In this document: positions 1 to 6,098 of the stretch, in pieces
How positions within the stretch are numbered: the stretch's first letter is position 1
Layout: every line of letters starts with the position of its first letter
Assembly: GCA_000721275.1 (NCBI GenBank)
Contig: JOFO01000070.1
Location: 1 to 25,407 of the forward strand
DNA: 25,407 nucleotides
Source of the DNA: Microtetraspora glauca
GTDB taxonomy: Bacteria; Actinomycetota; Actinomycetes; Streptomycetales; Streptomycetaceae
Direction: 5' to 3'
Translations under genes and position numbers: made by a program
The notes under the pieces: model-generated
The model's database searches: none
The model's input: the letters and a program-made list of their open reading frames with translations, nothing else
What the model was told of the DNA's origin: nothing

Positions 1-58
1 ACCGCGGCCGCCGGGTCCGGGCGGAGGAGGCGCCGGGCGAGGGCAGGGGCGGGGTGGG
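1..58. other. Left edge, no gene resolved
   Basis: This stretch lies downstream of the stop of the first minus-strand gene. It is GC-rich with several GGCG runs, and I see no coding signal, hairpin or start signal in it that I can defend. Confidence 0.3.
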
Positions 59-1183
59 TCAGGGCGGGCCGGGGCCCAGGAGGGTGAAGGCGCCGTAGCC
101 GGCGGAGGCCAGGGCCAGCGCCGCGAGGACGCCGGCGGCGGGGCCGGTACGGAGGCGGGCGAGCGCGGCGGCGGGCGGCAGCAGCAGCCCGAAGGCCGGC
201 ATCATCAGGCGCGGCCGGGACCCGAAGTACGCGGCGCCGACCAGCGACAGGACGACCACCCCGGCCGTGTACACGAGCAGCGGCAGCGGCTGGCGCTGCC
301 GCACGCCCAGCACCACCAGCCACGCCGGCAGCGCGAGGGCGGCGCACAGGCCGAGCGCCGCGGGCCAGGGCAGGGAGGCGACGAAACGGGCGAGGGCGAC
401 GCCGCCGTCGACGGAGTTGCCCCAGCCGGCCTGGACGTCGAAGTAGGCGGTGGCCCGGGACTCGCGGACGCCGACGTATCCGACGTACCCGAGCCAGCCG
501 AGCGGCGCGAGCAGCACCCCGGCCACCGTCCGCCACGGCAGCCGACGGTCCCGGACCAGCGTGACGAGCGCGGTGACGCCGAGGGCGGCGATCAGCGCGG
601 CGGCGGTCGGCCGGGTAAGCCCGGCGCCCGCGCAGAGCAGCCCGGCGAGGATCCACCGCCCGCGCAGCACCGCGTACAGCGACCAGGCGGCGAACGCGGT
701 GAACAGCGTCTCCGTGTACGCCATCGACTGCACGAACGCGGTCGGGTACACGCCCCACAGCACCGCCAGCAGCACCCCGGCGCGGGCCGAGACGACGTGC
801 TCGCCGCAGCGGTAGACGCCCCAGGCCGCGGCCAGTGACGCCGTCCACGAGACCAGCAGCCCGGCACCGGCGGCGTCGAGCGGCGAGACGGCGGACAGGA
901 TCCGTTCGAGGAGCGGGAACAGCGGGAAGAACGCCAGGTCGGAGTGGACGTCGCCGTTCGGCAGCGTGACCTCGTACCCGTACCCGTGCTCGGCGATCCG
1001 CGCGTACCAGACCGCGTCCCACCGCCCGCTCAGCCGGTGGAAGCCGTCCTTCCCGGCCGCGGCGGCGGCCCCGGCGAGGACGGCGAGCCCGAGCAGCCGG
1101 GTGCCGGCGTACCCGCCGAGGGCGAGGAGGAGCGGGGACGGGCGGGCGCGGGAACCGGGGCGGGGGGAGGCGGGCGCGGACAT
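59..1183 (-). CDS. PIG-V-like GT-C membrane mannosyltransferase
   Basis: A polytopic membrane protein of 374 aa with roughly eight to ten hydrophobic segments. The first luminal/extracellular loop carries RWDAVWYARIAEHGYG (about residues 53-68). That is the W-D-x-x-W-Y signature of bacterial PIG-V-like and GT39-like glycosyltransferases, which move mannose from a polyprenyl-phosphate donor in the membrane. The actual acceptor cannot be read from the sequence. The start is the ATG at 1183. No convincing Shine-Dalgarno precedes it, but GATAAT lies seven bases upstream, so a leaderless transcript is possible. It is not obviously in an operon with the next minus-strand gene, 51 bp upstream. A second GT-C mannosyltransferase closes the other end of the window. 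Family assignment is good; substrate unknown. Confidence 0.8.
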   Translation of the reverse strand: MSAPASPRPGSRARPSPLLLALGGYAGTRLLGLAVLAGAAAAAGKDGFHRLSGRWDAVWYARIAEHGYGYEVTLPNGDVHSDLAFFPLFPLLERILSAVSPLDAAGAGLLVSWTASLAAAWGVYRCGEHVVSARAGVLLAVLWGVYPTAFVQSMAYTETLFTAFAAWSLYAVLRGRWILAGLLCAGAGLTRPTAAALIAALGVTALVTLVRDRRLPWRTVAGVLLAPLGWLGYVGYVGVRESRATAYFDVQAGWGNSVDGGVALARFVASLPWPAALGLCAALALPAWLVVLGVRQRQPLPLLVYTAGVVVLSLVGAAYFGSRPRLMMPAFGLLLPPAAALARLRTGPAAGVLAALALASAGYGAFTLLGPGPP

Positions 1184-1234
1184 GGGGTCGATTATCCGAG
1201 GCGCCGCCGTCCCGCCGGCCGGCGGACCCGCTGG

Positions 1235-1714
1235 TCAGCCCCGGGGCCTCATGCGGCCGAAGCGGGCGGCCATGACCGGGCCGAGCTGGCCGACGATGCC
1301 GTGGCCGGGCTCCTGCGGGGAGGGCAGGTCGCCGAGGAAGGACGTCACGATCACCTCGTCGACGGCGGAGTCCCCGCGCCGGATCTGCTCCTCCAGGAAG
1401 TCGAGCGTGCGGCGCCAGTCCGGCTCGCCGTCCTCCGCGAGGAAGGAGCGGACGGTGCCCTGGACGACATCCCAGAAGAAGACGTGCGGCAGGACCCCGC
1501 CCTGCCGGAAGACGTGGCTCTCGTACGCGCCCCGGAAGGCGGGGACGTGCGCGAGCAGGTCGTGGACGAGCTGCACGCTCGTGGTCGGTTTCGTCGTCGT
1601 CGGCGGCGTCGGCGTCATCGGCGTCGGCATCGGCGTCGGCGTCGGCGTCGGCATCGGCGTCGGCATCGGCATCGTGGGAGAAGCGTCGGTCTGAGGTCTG
1701 GTGTGCTGCTGCAT
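1235..1714 (-). CDS. Small protein with Pro/Thr repeat and DUF7674-like domain
   Basis: A 159-aa protein beginning MQQHTRPQTDASP, then a low-complexity MPTP/TP repeat (about residues 14-45), then a compact alpha-helical domain (about 47-155). The domain has LPHVFFWDV, a TLDFLEEQ helix and a VTSFLGDLP segment. This resembles the immunity-protein-like family I recall as DUF7674, but I cannot confirm it. No signal peptide or membrane helix. The ATG at 1714 is chosen; upstream CAGGGC is a weak ribosome site, and methionines inside the repeat are alternative starts. The reading frame continues upstream to 2725 only as the antisense shadow of the plus-strand gene at 1881. Function unknown. Confidence 0.6.
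   Translation of the reverse strand: MQQHTRPQTDASPTMPMPTPMPTPTPTPMPTPMTPTPPTTTKPTTSVQLVHDLLAHVPAFRGAYESHVFRQGGVLPHVFFWDVVQGTVRSFLAEDGEPDWRRTLDFLEEQIRRGDSAVDEVIVTSFLGDLPSPQEPGHGIVGQLGPVMAARFGRMRPRG
1609..1672 (-). repeat. In-frame hexanucleotide repeat (GGCGTC/GGCATC)
   Basis: About ten copies of a six-base unit, GGCGTC or GGCATC on the plus strand. On the minus strand they read as alternating Met/Thr-Pro codons inside the small protein at 1235-1714. Copy-number changes would stay in frame and only lengthen or shorten the linker. Confidence 0.8.
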
Positions 1715-1818
1715 CGGCGGCCCTGCCCCGGAGCGTTGTGGTGTTTCGGTCCAGAATGCTCCTCCCCCGCGCCCCGGTGCCGACACTTTTACGCTTTCCG
1801 GGGACAACGGGCGCGGGG

Positions 1819-1841
1819 TTGTCCACAGGCGGATATCCACA
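1819..1841 (+). promoter_or_regulatory. Two DnaA-box-like sites in a divergent promoter region
   Basis: TTGTCCACA at 1819-1827 equals the Streptomyces DnaA-box consensus. ATATCCACA at 1833-1841 differs from the TTATCCACA form at one base. Both point the same way, and the shared TCCACAGG recurs exactly 14 bp apart. They sit between divergent genes starting at 1714 and 1881. There is no dnaA, dnaN or box array around them, so this is not oriC. A DnaA-titrating or DnaA-regulated promoter is possible; chance is not excluded. Confidence 0.45.
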
Positions 1842-1880
1842 GGGGTGCGAAGCGTCCCCCGTCCGTGGATCGTTGGGCAC

Positions 1881-2750
1881 ATGTACGAGTTGTCGATCCT
1901 CGCCCGGGGCGGGGTGCTCCTCACCGTCTGGGCGCTGGCAGCGGGCTGGCCGCCGGGCCGGCTCGCCGCGCGCCTGCGGCGGGACGGCTGGCAGCGGATC
2001 TGCCGGGGCGCGTGGGCGGTGCCGGGCAAGGAGACGGACTGGCGGGTCCGGGAGACCGCGCTCCAACTGCTGGGCCCCCGGCGGGTCTGCCGGTACGGGA
2101 CGGCCGCCCGGCTGCACCGCGTCGAGCTCCTGGTGCCCGCCCCCGACCCCGGCACGTGCCGCGCCTCCCTGCCGCCGGAGGACGTCTGCCTGCGCCGGGG
2201 CCTGCGCGCGACGACGGCCGCGCGGACGGTCGCCGACCTGATACGGGCCTCCGGCAGCAGAGAGGCGGCCGTCGTCGCGGCGGACTCGGCGCTGTCCGGG
2301 CGGGTGGTGGAGGGGGTACGGAGAGGGCCGCTGGTCCGGCGCGAGGACCTGGCCACGCAGCTGGCCGTCCGCCGGCCGGGGGCGCCGCGCGCCCGCGCCT
2401 GGCTGCGGCTGGCGCACCCGGCGGCGGGCTCGCCGGCGGAGACCGTGGCCCGGCTGCGCATGGCCGACGCCGGCCTCTTCCCCGCGTGCCAGCCGCCGCT
2501 GCGGACCCCCGCGGGCCGCCCGCTGCACCCGGACTTCCTCTTCCGGGAGGCGGGACTCGCGGTGGAGGTCGAGGGGTTCGCGTACCACGGCACGCGGCGC
2601 GCCCACGAACGGGACATCGCCCGCTTCAACGCCCTACAGTCCTGTCCAGAGATCCGCCGGGTCCTGCGCTTCACGGCCCGGGAGGTGTTCGCGCACCCGG
2701 ACCGGATGACCGCCGAGATCCGCACGGCGCTGGCGGAGCTGACGCGCTGA
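1881..2750 (+). CDS. AbiEi-like HTH plus DUF559-type nuclease-fold protein
   Basis: A 289-aa protein. Residues about 1-60 look like the winged-helix start of AbiEi-type antitoxins (RLRRDGWQRICRGAWAVP). A middle part carries the TTAARTVADLIR element common in this family. The C-terminus resembles the Vsr/DUF559 endonuclease fold: HPDFLF with D218, then AVEVEGFAYHG with E229 and E231, then RDxxRxN. That order of acidic residues fits a PD-(D/E)xK-like active site. Such standalone proteins are common in actinobacteria; their role is unproven and no partner AbiEii toxin is next to it. The ATG at 1881 is chosen because the frame upstream runs through the DnaA-box-like sites and lacks protein-like composition. 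The ribosome site is weak. Confidence 0.75.
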   Translation: MYELSILARGGVLLTVWALAAGWPPGRLAARLRRDGWQRICRGAWAVPGKETDWRVRETALQLLGPRRVCRYGTAARLHRVELLVPAPDPGTCRASLPPEDVCLRRGLRATTAARTVADLIRASGSREAAVVAADSALSGRVVEGVRRGPLVRREDLATQLAVRRPGAPRARAWLRLAHPAAGSPAETVARLRMADAGLFPACQPPLRTPAGRPLHPDFLFREAGLAVEVEGFAYHGTRRAHERDIARFNALQSCPEIRRVLRFTAREVFAHPDRMTAEIRTALAELTR

Positions 2751-2769
2751 GTGCGGGTGCCGGCCGCCG

Positions 2770-2793
2770 CGTACGCCCGTACGCCCGTACGCC
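2770..2793 (+). repeat. Triple 8-bp CGTACGCC repeat
   Basis: Three tandem copies of CGTACGCC just after the stop of the preceding gene. Because CGTACG is palindromic, it can also fold as GCGTACG-CC-CGTACGC. It may be a weak terminator or just local repeat growth; no further function is evident. Confidence 0.5.
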
Positions 2794-2883
2794 CGCGCGC
2801 ACGCCCGCCGCACGCCCCTGGCGCCGCTCAACACCCATGTCACAGCTTGGTTTTGGCCCCAAGGGGCGCACCCGTTGCTCCGC

Positions 2884-2889
2884 TAGAGT
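2884..2889 (+). promoter_or_regulatory. Possible -10 element of the DUF6232-like gene
   Basis: TAGAGT matches the TAGRNT form of Streptomyces housekeeping -10 boxes and lies about 35 bp before the start at 2925. I found no good -35 hexamer 17-18 bp upstream, so this is tentative. Confidence 0.3.
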
Positions 2890-2924
2890 GAAGCACCGGT
2901 TTCCTGCGGAAAGGGGAAGGGCGC

Positions 2925-3458
2925 ATGTCACGCCACAGCCCGGTCGAGGTGCAGATCCACACCGGGTCGCTATGGGTCGGCGGTGACGCGTACCCCCTGC
3001 GGAACATCTCGCACGTGGGACAGCGCCGGCTGATTCCCGTGAAGAAGAAGATCGGAAAGGACCTCTTCGTCGGCATCGTGCGCATCTGGCTCGTCCTCGG
3101 CTTCGGCGGGGCGCTCGCCCAGGCGTCGAAGGAGACCGTCGCCTACGTCCTGGTGGCCGTCGTCGCCGCGCTGATGGTGTGGCGTCTGGTCGCCAAGGTG
3201 CGCCGGCCCCAGCTCCCGGTGCTGTTCGGCCTGATCGTGAACACGGCCGGCACCCAGCGGGACACCGTCTGGAGCACCGAGAAGCACGAGATCGACCACC
3301 TCGTGCTGGAGATCACCAAGGCGATCAGCACACCCGGTCAGGCGCAGATGGTCTTCCACGTGCAGCACGCCGTCGCGGGCGACCTGATCCAGCAGTACGG
3401 CACGCACAACATCGGAACGGCCCACCACTTCGGCCACGGCAACATCCAGGCAGGGTGA
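2925..3458 (+). CDS. DUF6232-like two-helix membrane protein with C-terminal QYG-NIG motif
   Basis: A 177-aa protein. Residues 1-40 are a short beta-rich N-terminus. Two hydrophobic helices follow (about 47-66 and 71-92), then a soluble segment (about 96-150) with NTAGTQRDTVWSTEKHEID. The layout, a PH-like sheet interrupted by two membrane helices, matches the Streptomyces family I recall as DUF6232. The last 25 residues (153-177) form a separate Gly/His/Asn/Gln-rich tail with GTHNI at 159-163 and GHGNI at 170-174, an 11-residue period. The tail is closely similar to the start of the next protein, encoded one base downstream. The ATG follows GGGGAAGGG at good spacing. Family call is moderate. 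The tail as an interaction or amyloid-like module is inference. Confidence 0.8.
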   Translation: MSRHSPVEVQIHTGSLWVGGDAYPLRNISHVGQRRLIPVKKKIGKDLFVGIVRIWLVLGFGGALAQASKETVAYVLVAVVAALMVWRLVAKVRRPQLPVLFGLIVNTAGTQRDTVWSTEKHEIDHLVLEITKAISTPGQAQMVFHVQHAVAGDLIQQYGTHNIGTAHHFGHGNIQAG

Positions 3459-3459
3459 T

Positions 3460-3801
3460 ATGAGCGACCAGATCCACCAGTACGGCTCGGGCAACATCGG
3501 CAAGGCCGTCCACAGCGGCTCCGGCGACATCGTCGCCGGAGGCAAGACGGTCGGCGCGGCGGCCACCCCCGCGACCGCACTCGACGACCTGCGCGCGGCC
3601 ATCGACGGCCTCCGCGCCCACCTGGACGACACCCGCCGCGCGGAACTCGACGCCGCGGCGGCCGACCTGTCCCCCGAGGCGACGCGGGCCGAACTGGAGG
3701 GCCCGCTCACCCGGATCGCCGGCATCGCCGCGCTTGTCGGGGCGGTGGGCGCCCCCGTGGTGACCGCCGTGCAGGCCGTCCTGGCCGCGCTCGGCGGCTG
3801 A
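3460..3801 (+). CDS. Small protein: QYG-NIG motif, helix, hydrophobic C-terminus
   Basis: A 113-aa protein of unknown function. Residues 3-27 carry the same motif as the tail of the preceding protein (DxIxQYGxxNIGxAxHxGxG[ND]IxAG, 15 of 25 identical), with GSGNI at 9-13 and GSGDI at 20-24. Residues about 37-80 are a charged, Ala/Leu-rich predicted helix or coiled coil. Residues about 84-112 (RIAGIAALVGAVGAPVV...) are hydrophobic enough to insert in a membrane. The ATG lies one base after the TGA of the previous gene, so the two are almost surely translationally coupled. A motif at one end and a membrane-active helix at the other fits a downstream effector in an amyloid-type signalling pair, but this is inferred from layout only. 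Confidence 0.75.
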   Translation: MSDQIHQYGSGNIGKAVHSGSGDIVAGGKTVGAAATPATALDDLRAAIDGLRAHLDDTRRAELDAAAADLSPEATRAELEGPLTRIAGIAALVGAVGAPVVTAVQAVLAALGG

Positions 3802-3815
3802 ACTCCCAGGCCAGC

Positions 3816-3851
3816 GGCCGCCGTCCGGCGCGAGACGACCGGACGGTGGCC
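3816..3851 (+). terminator. Hairpin terminator after the two-gene unit
   Basis: A 13-bp stem, GGCCGCCGTCCGG pairing with CCGGACGGTGGCC with a single G-U pair, around a 10-base loop, 15 bp after the stop at 3801. There is no T-tract, as is usual for Streptomyces terminators. It separates the motif-sharing gene pair from the next gene. Confidence 0.7.
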
Positions 3852-3917
3852 GTGGGCCGCGCGCGGTACAGTCCGTGGGCCACGCGCGATCGACGCCCTG
3901 AGGAACGAGGAGCACAG

Positions 3918-4808
3918 GTGTCCACGGCACCCCCGCCACCGAACAACCCGCCTTACCCGTACCAGGGTTCGCCGGCGGGGCATCCGCCTCCGCAGCCGCC
4001 CCGGCCGCCGCGGCGCGGATGGTTCGGGAACCTGAGCGAGGGCGGCAAGGTCACGGTCATCGGCGCGGTGATCGTCAGCGTGTCCACGCTGGCCGCCGCG
4101 ATCCTGCCGTCCGTGCTGTCGTCCGGCGACGGCGGGCCGGCGGACGCGAAGCCGCCGGCGTCGCAGACGACGACCCGGCAGCCGACGCCCACGGAGGAAC
4201 CGCCCGGCCCCGTCGGCACGCCGACACCGCCGCCCACGCAGGCGCCGACCCCGACCCCGACGGCGACGCCGACGGCTGCCGAGTCGGCGACCGGTGCCGG
4301 CCCGGACGCCGCCGCGCCCCCGGCCTTCCGTACGTACACGGTCTTCTACCAGGACCAGACGATGGCGCTGGGCCTGCCGCCGGGCGAGGACGTCGGCTCG
4401 ATCGACTTCGACGTGCCGGCCACCCGCCGCTACTCGGAGACGGAATGGACGGCCGAGAAGGAGAAGGCCGAGCAGTCCGGCGTACCGGTCGTGGCGGACC
4501 TGACGTACGCGGACACCTCCTACGGCTACCTGGCCCTGCGCAACGGCCGCAACGCCGCGCAGCTCCAGCCCACCGACCCGTCGGACCGGGCCGCGGACTG
4601 CGCGCGGGCGGCGCAGGTCGGCGGCTTCACCGAGGCGGAGATGGACGACTGGCCGCTGCCGGCGCAGACGGTGCTCTGCATCCTCACGGACCAGGGCAAC
4701 GTCGCCCGGGTGACGATCACCGGCTTCATCGGCGGCCAGAAGGACGGCCTGACCGCGCCGCCCACGCAGATCGCCCTGAAGGTCACCCTCTGGAAGCCGA
4801 ACGACTGA
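3918..4808 (+). CDS. Single-pass membrane protein, proline-rich, with exported C-terminal domain
   Basis: A 296-aa protein of unknown function. A proline-rich N-terminus (about 1-35, PPYPYQGSPAG, PPQPPRPPRRG) probably lies inside the cell. It is followed by one membrane helix (about 44-66, VTVIGAVIVSVSTLAAAIL). A Pro/Thr-rich linker (about 75-135, PTPTPT) probably spans the wall, and a C-terminal globular domain (about 137-296) begins FRTYTVFYQDQ. The domain has two cysteines (in ADCAR and TVLCIL) that could form a disulfide, and ends in a conserved-looking beta segment. Start: the GTG at 3918, because GAGGAG lies five to six bases before it; an ATG at 3846 would fall inside the terminator hairpin. 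It may be independent of the upstream pair. Confidence 0.75.
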   Translation: MSTAPPPPNNPPYPYQGSPAGHPPPQPPRPPRRGWFGNLSEGGKVTVIGAVIVSVSTLAAAILPSVLSSGDGGPADAKPPASQTTTRQPTPTEEPPGPVGTPTPPPTQAPTPTPTATPTAAESATGAGPDAAAPPAFRTYTVFYQDQTMALGLPPGEDVGSIDFDVPATRRYSETEWTAEKEKAEQSGVPVVADLTYADTSYGYLALRNGRNAAQLQPTDPSDRAADCARAAQVGGFTEAEMDDWPLPAQTVLCILTDQGNVARVTITGFIGGQKDGLTAPPTQIALKVTLWKPND

Positions 4809-4822
4809 ACGTCTGAACGAAC

Positions 4823-4856
4823 CGGCCGCCGCCCCAGTCGCTTCGGGCGGCGGCCG
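4823..4856. terminator. Bidirectional hairpin terminator between convergent genes
   Basis: A perfect 12-bp stem (CGGCCGCCGCCC with GGGCGGCGGCCG) around a 10-base loop. It sits in the 55-bp gap between the plus-strand stop at 4808 and the minus-strand stop at 4864. It can serve both genes and marks the distal end of the pilus locus. Confidence 0.8.
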
Positions 4857-4863
4857 ACGTCGC

Positions 4864-5502
4864 TCAGGGAGCAGCAGGTAGGGCTGAAGTACGCGGGAAG
4901 GAGATCTCCACCCGGCGGTTCTTCTTCCGGCCCTCCTCGGTGCGGTTGTCGGCGATCGGATAGTCCTCGCTGTACCCGCGGATGTCGTACGCGGTCCCCG
5001 GGTCCAGCTCGCGCGCGAGCACCTGCTGCACGGCGACGGCCCGCTCCTTGGACAGCTTGAGCCCGTGCTCGTACGTCCCCAGGTTGTCCGTGAACCCGAA
5101 CACCCGCACCCGCCCGGACCCCTGCGTCCGCACCTCCCCCGCGATGGCGCGGATCCGGGCGGTCGCGGCGGGGCTGAGCTTGGCGCTGTTCTTCGCGAAC
5201 AGCACCTCGGCCTGGAGCGCGAACGTCACGTCGACGTTCGTGTCCTCCCGCCGCTGCTCGCCCCCCTCCTCCTCGACGATCTGCTTGATGTCCAGCACCT
5301 TGGCCGGCGCGAGCGTGGCGCCGTCGGGGAGCATCAGGTTCGGGGAGTTGGGGTCGATGGCGGGCGGCGGGGAGGTGGTGGTGCTGCCGGGCGGATCGTC
5401 CCCGTACGCCACGCCGCCGCCGAGCGTCCCCGCGCCCACGGTCACGGCCACGACCACGGCCACCGCGGCCAGCCTGCGTCGTCGTCCTGTCGTCGTTGTC
5501 AT
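4864..5502 (-). CDS. Secreted OmpA-domain peptidoglycan-binding protein of the Tad locus
   Basis: A 212-aa exported protein. Residues 1-34 are a signal peptide (RRRR, hydrophobic core, Ala-Tyr-Gly end). A Thr/Pro-rich linker (37-55) follows, then an OmpA C-terminal-like domain (about 90-205). The domain shows LFAKNSAKLSP, GFTDNLG with D139, LSKERA with R154 and NRRVEI. D139 and R154 match the pair that holds the diaminopimelate of peptidoglycan in this family. The usual Asn after the TDxxG element is not obvious. The start follows GAGG seven bases upstream, nine bases after the lipoprotein stop. As the last gene of the pilus locus, it may tie the fibre base to the wall; that role is inference. 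Confidence 0.85.
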   Translation of the reverse strand: MTTTTGRRRRLAAVAVVVAVTVGAGTLGGGVAYGDDPPGSTTTSPPPAIDPNSPNLMLPDGATLAPAKVLDIKQIVEEEGGEQRREDTNVDVTFALQAEVLFAKNSAKLSPAATARIRAIAGEVRTQGSGRVRVFGFTDNLGTYEHGLKLSKERAVAVQQVLARELDPGTAYDIRGYSEDYPIADNRTEEGRKKNRRVEISFPRTSALPAAP

Positions 5503-5511
5503 GACAGCGCC

Positions 5512-6084
5512 TCAGGAGAGCTTGAGAGTGGCGGGTTCGAACGTGGGCAACTGGAACGAGACCTCGGTGGTGGAGGCGGGGGGTGCGGGGAACTGCATGA
5601 AGACGGCGGTGGACTTGCCGGGACCGAGGCTGTCGAGGTTCGTGGTGGTGAGGGGGCGGCCGTCGGTGTCGCGGAGGACGTAGTAGCGCTTCTTTCCTAC
5701 GGAGTCGACGAGGGTGGCGCCCCCGAGGGACGTGCCGTGCTTGACGACCTCCGTTTCATTGCCGCTCACGCTGGCAGGGATGGCATTCGCCGAGCTGGAC
5801 TCATTACTCAGCCTTCCCTTGATGGTCACGAATCCACCCGCATCACGCTCCGCCGAGCTGATGGAAATGGCCAGCCCTTTCGGCCCCTTGGCGACCAGCA
5901 GCGTCTCTGACGGGCCCTCGCCGGACTGCTCTACCTGAGCAGGGGTGGATTGCTTCGGCGTCTGACTCGTGATCGTCGGCTTGCCGTCCCCCTTCGGCTC
6001 AGCGCCGGCTCCGCAGCCGGCAACGGTCAAAGAGGCCGTCACCGCGAGGGCGACCAACCCCCCTTTCGCATAAGAGAAGTTCAT
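5512..6084 (-). CDS. Tad-locus lipoprotein
   Basis: A 190-aa lipoprotein. A short lysine-containing N-terminus leads into a hydrophobic stretch ending LTVAGC, with the lipidated cysteine at residue 24. The mature part has a Ser/Thr/Gln-rich linker (about 35-60) and a beta-rich domain (about 60-190) with TIKGRLSNESS, KRYYVLRD and a C-terminal SFQLPTFEPATLKLS. This looks like an immunoglobulin-like fold, but I recognise no named family. Start: ATG at 6084, preceded by AAGGAAG at eight bases. The frame open to 6180 overlaps the upstream gene and is not used. Codon use is less GC-biased than in neighbours. It lies between the TadG-like and OmpA-domain genes, with gaps of 14 and 9 bp. Confidence 0.8.
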   Translation of the reverse strand: MNFSYAKGGLVALAVTASLTVAGCGAGAEPKGDGKPTITSQTPKQSTPAQVEQSGEGPSETLLVAKGPKGLAISISSAERDAGGFVTIKGRLSNESSSANAIPASVSGNETEVVKHGTSLGGATLVDSVGKKRYYVLRDTDGRPLTTTNLDSLGPGKSTAVFMQFPAPPASTTEVSFQLPTFEPATLKLS

Positions 6085-6098
6085 GAAGAGCGCTTCCT

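Noticed and set aside
1212..1225. CCGCCGGCCGGCGG palindrome as a terminator
   Set aside because: It has no loop bases and lies upstream of a start; such palindromes are common at this GC content.
1881..2750. AbiE toxin-antitoxin pair
   Set aside because: Only an AbiEi-like protein with a nuclease-like tail is present; no AbiEii nucleotidyltransferase is adjacent.
944..2986. 680-codon plus-strand frame across the left genes
   Set aside because: It crosses three better supported genes and intergenic repeats and consists largely of Arg/Gly/Pro runs.
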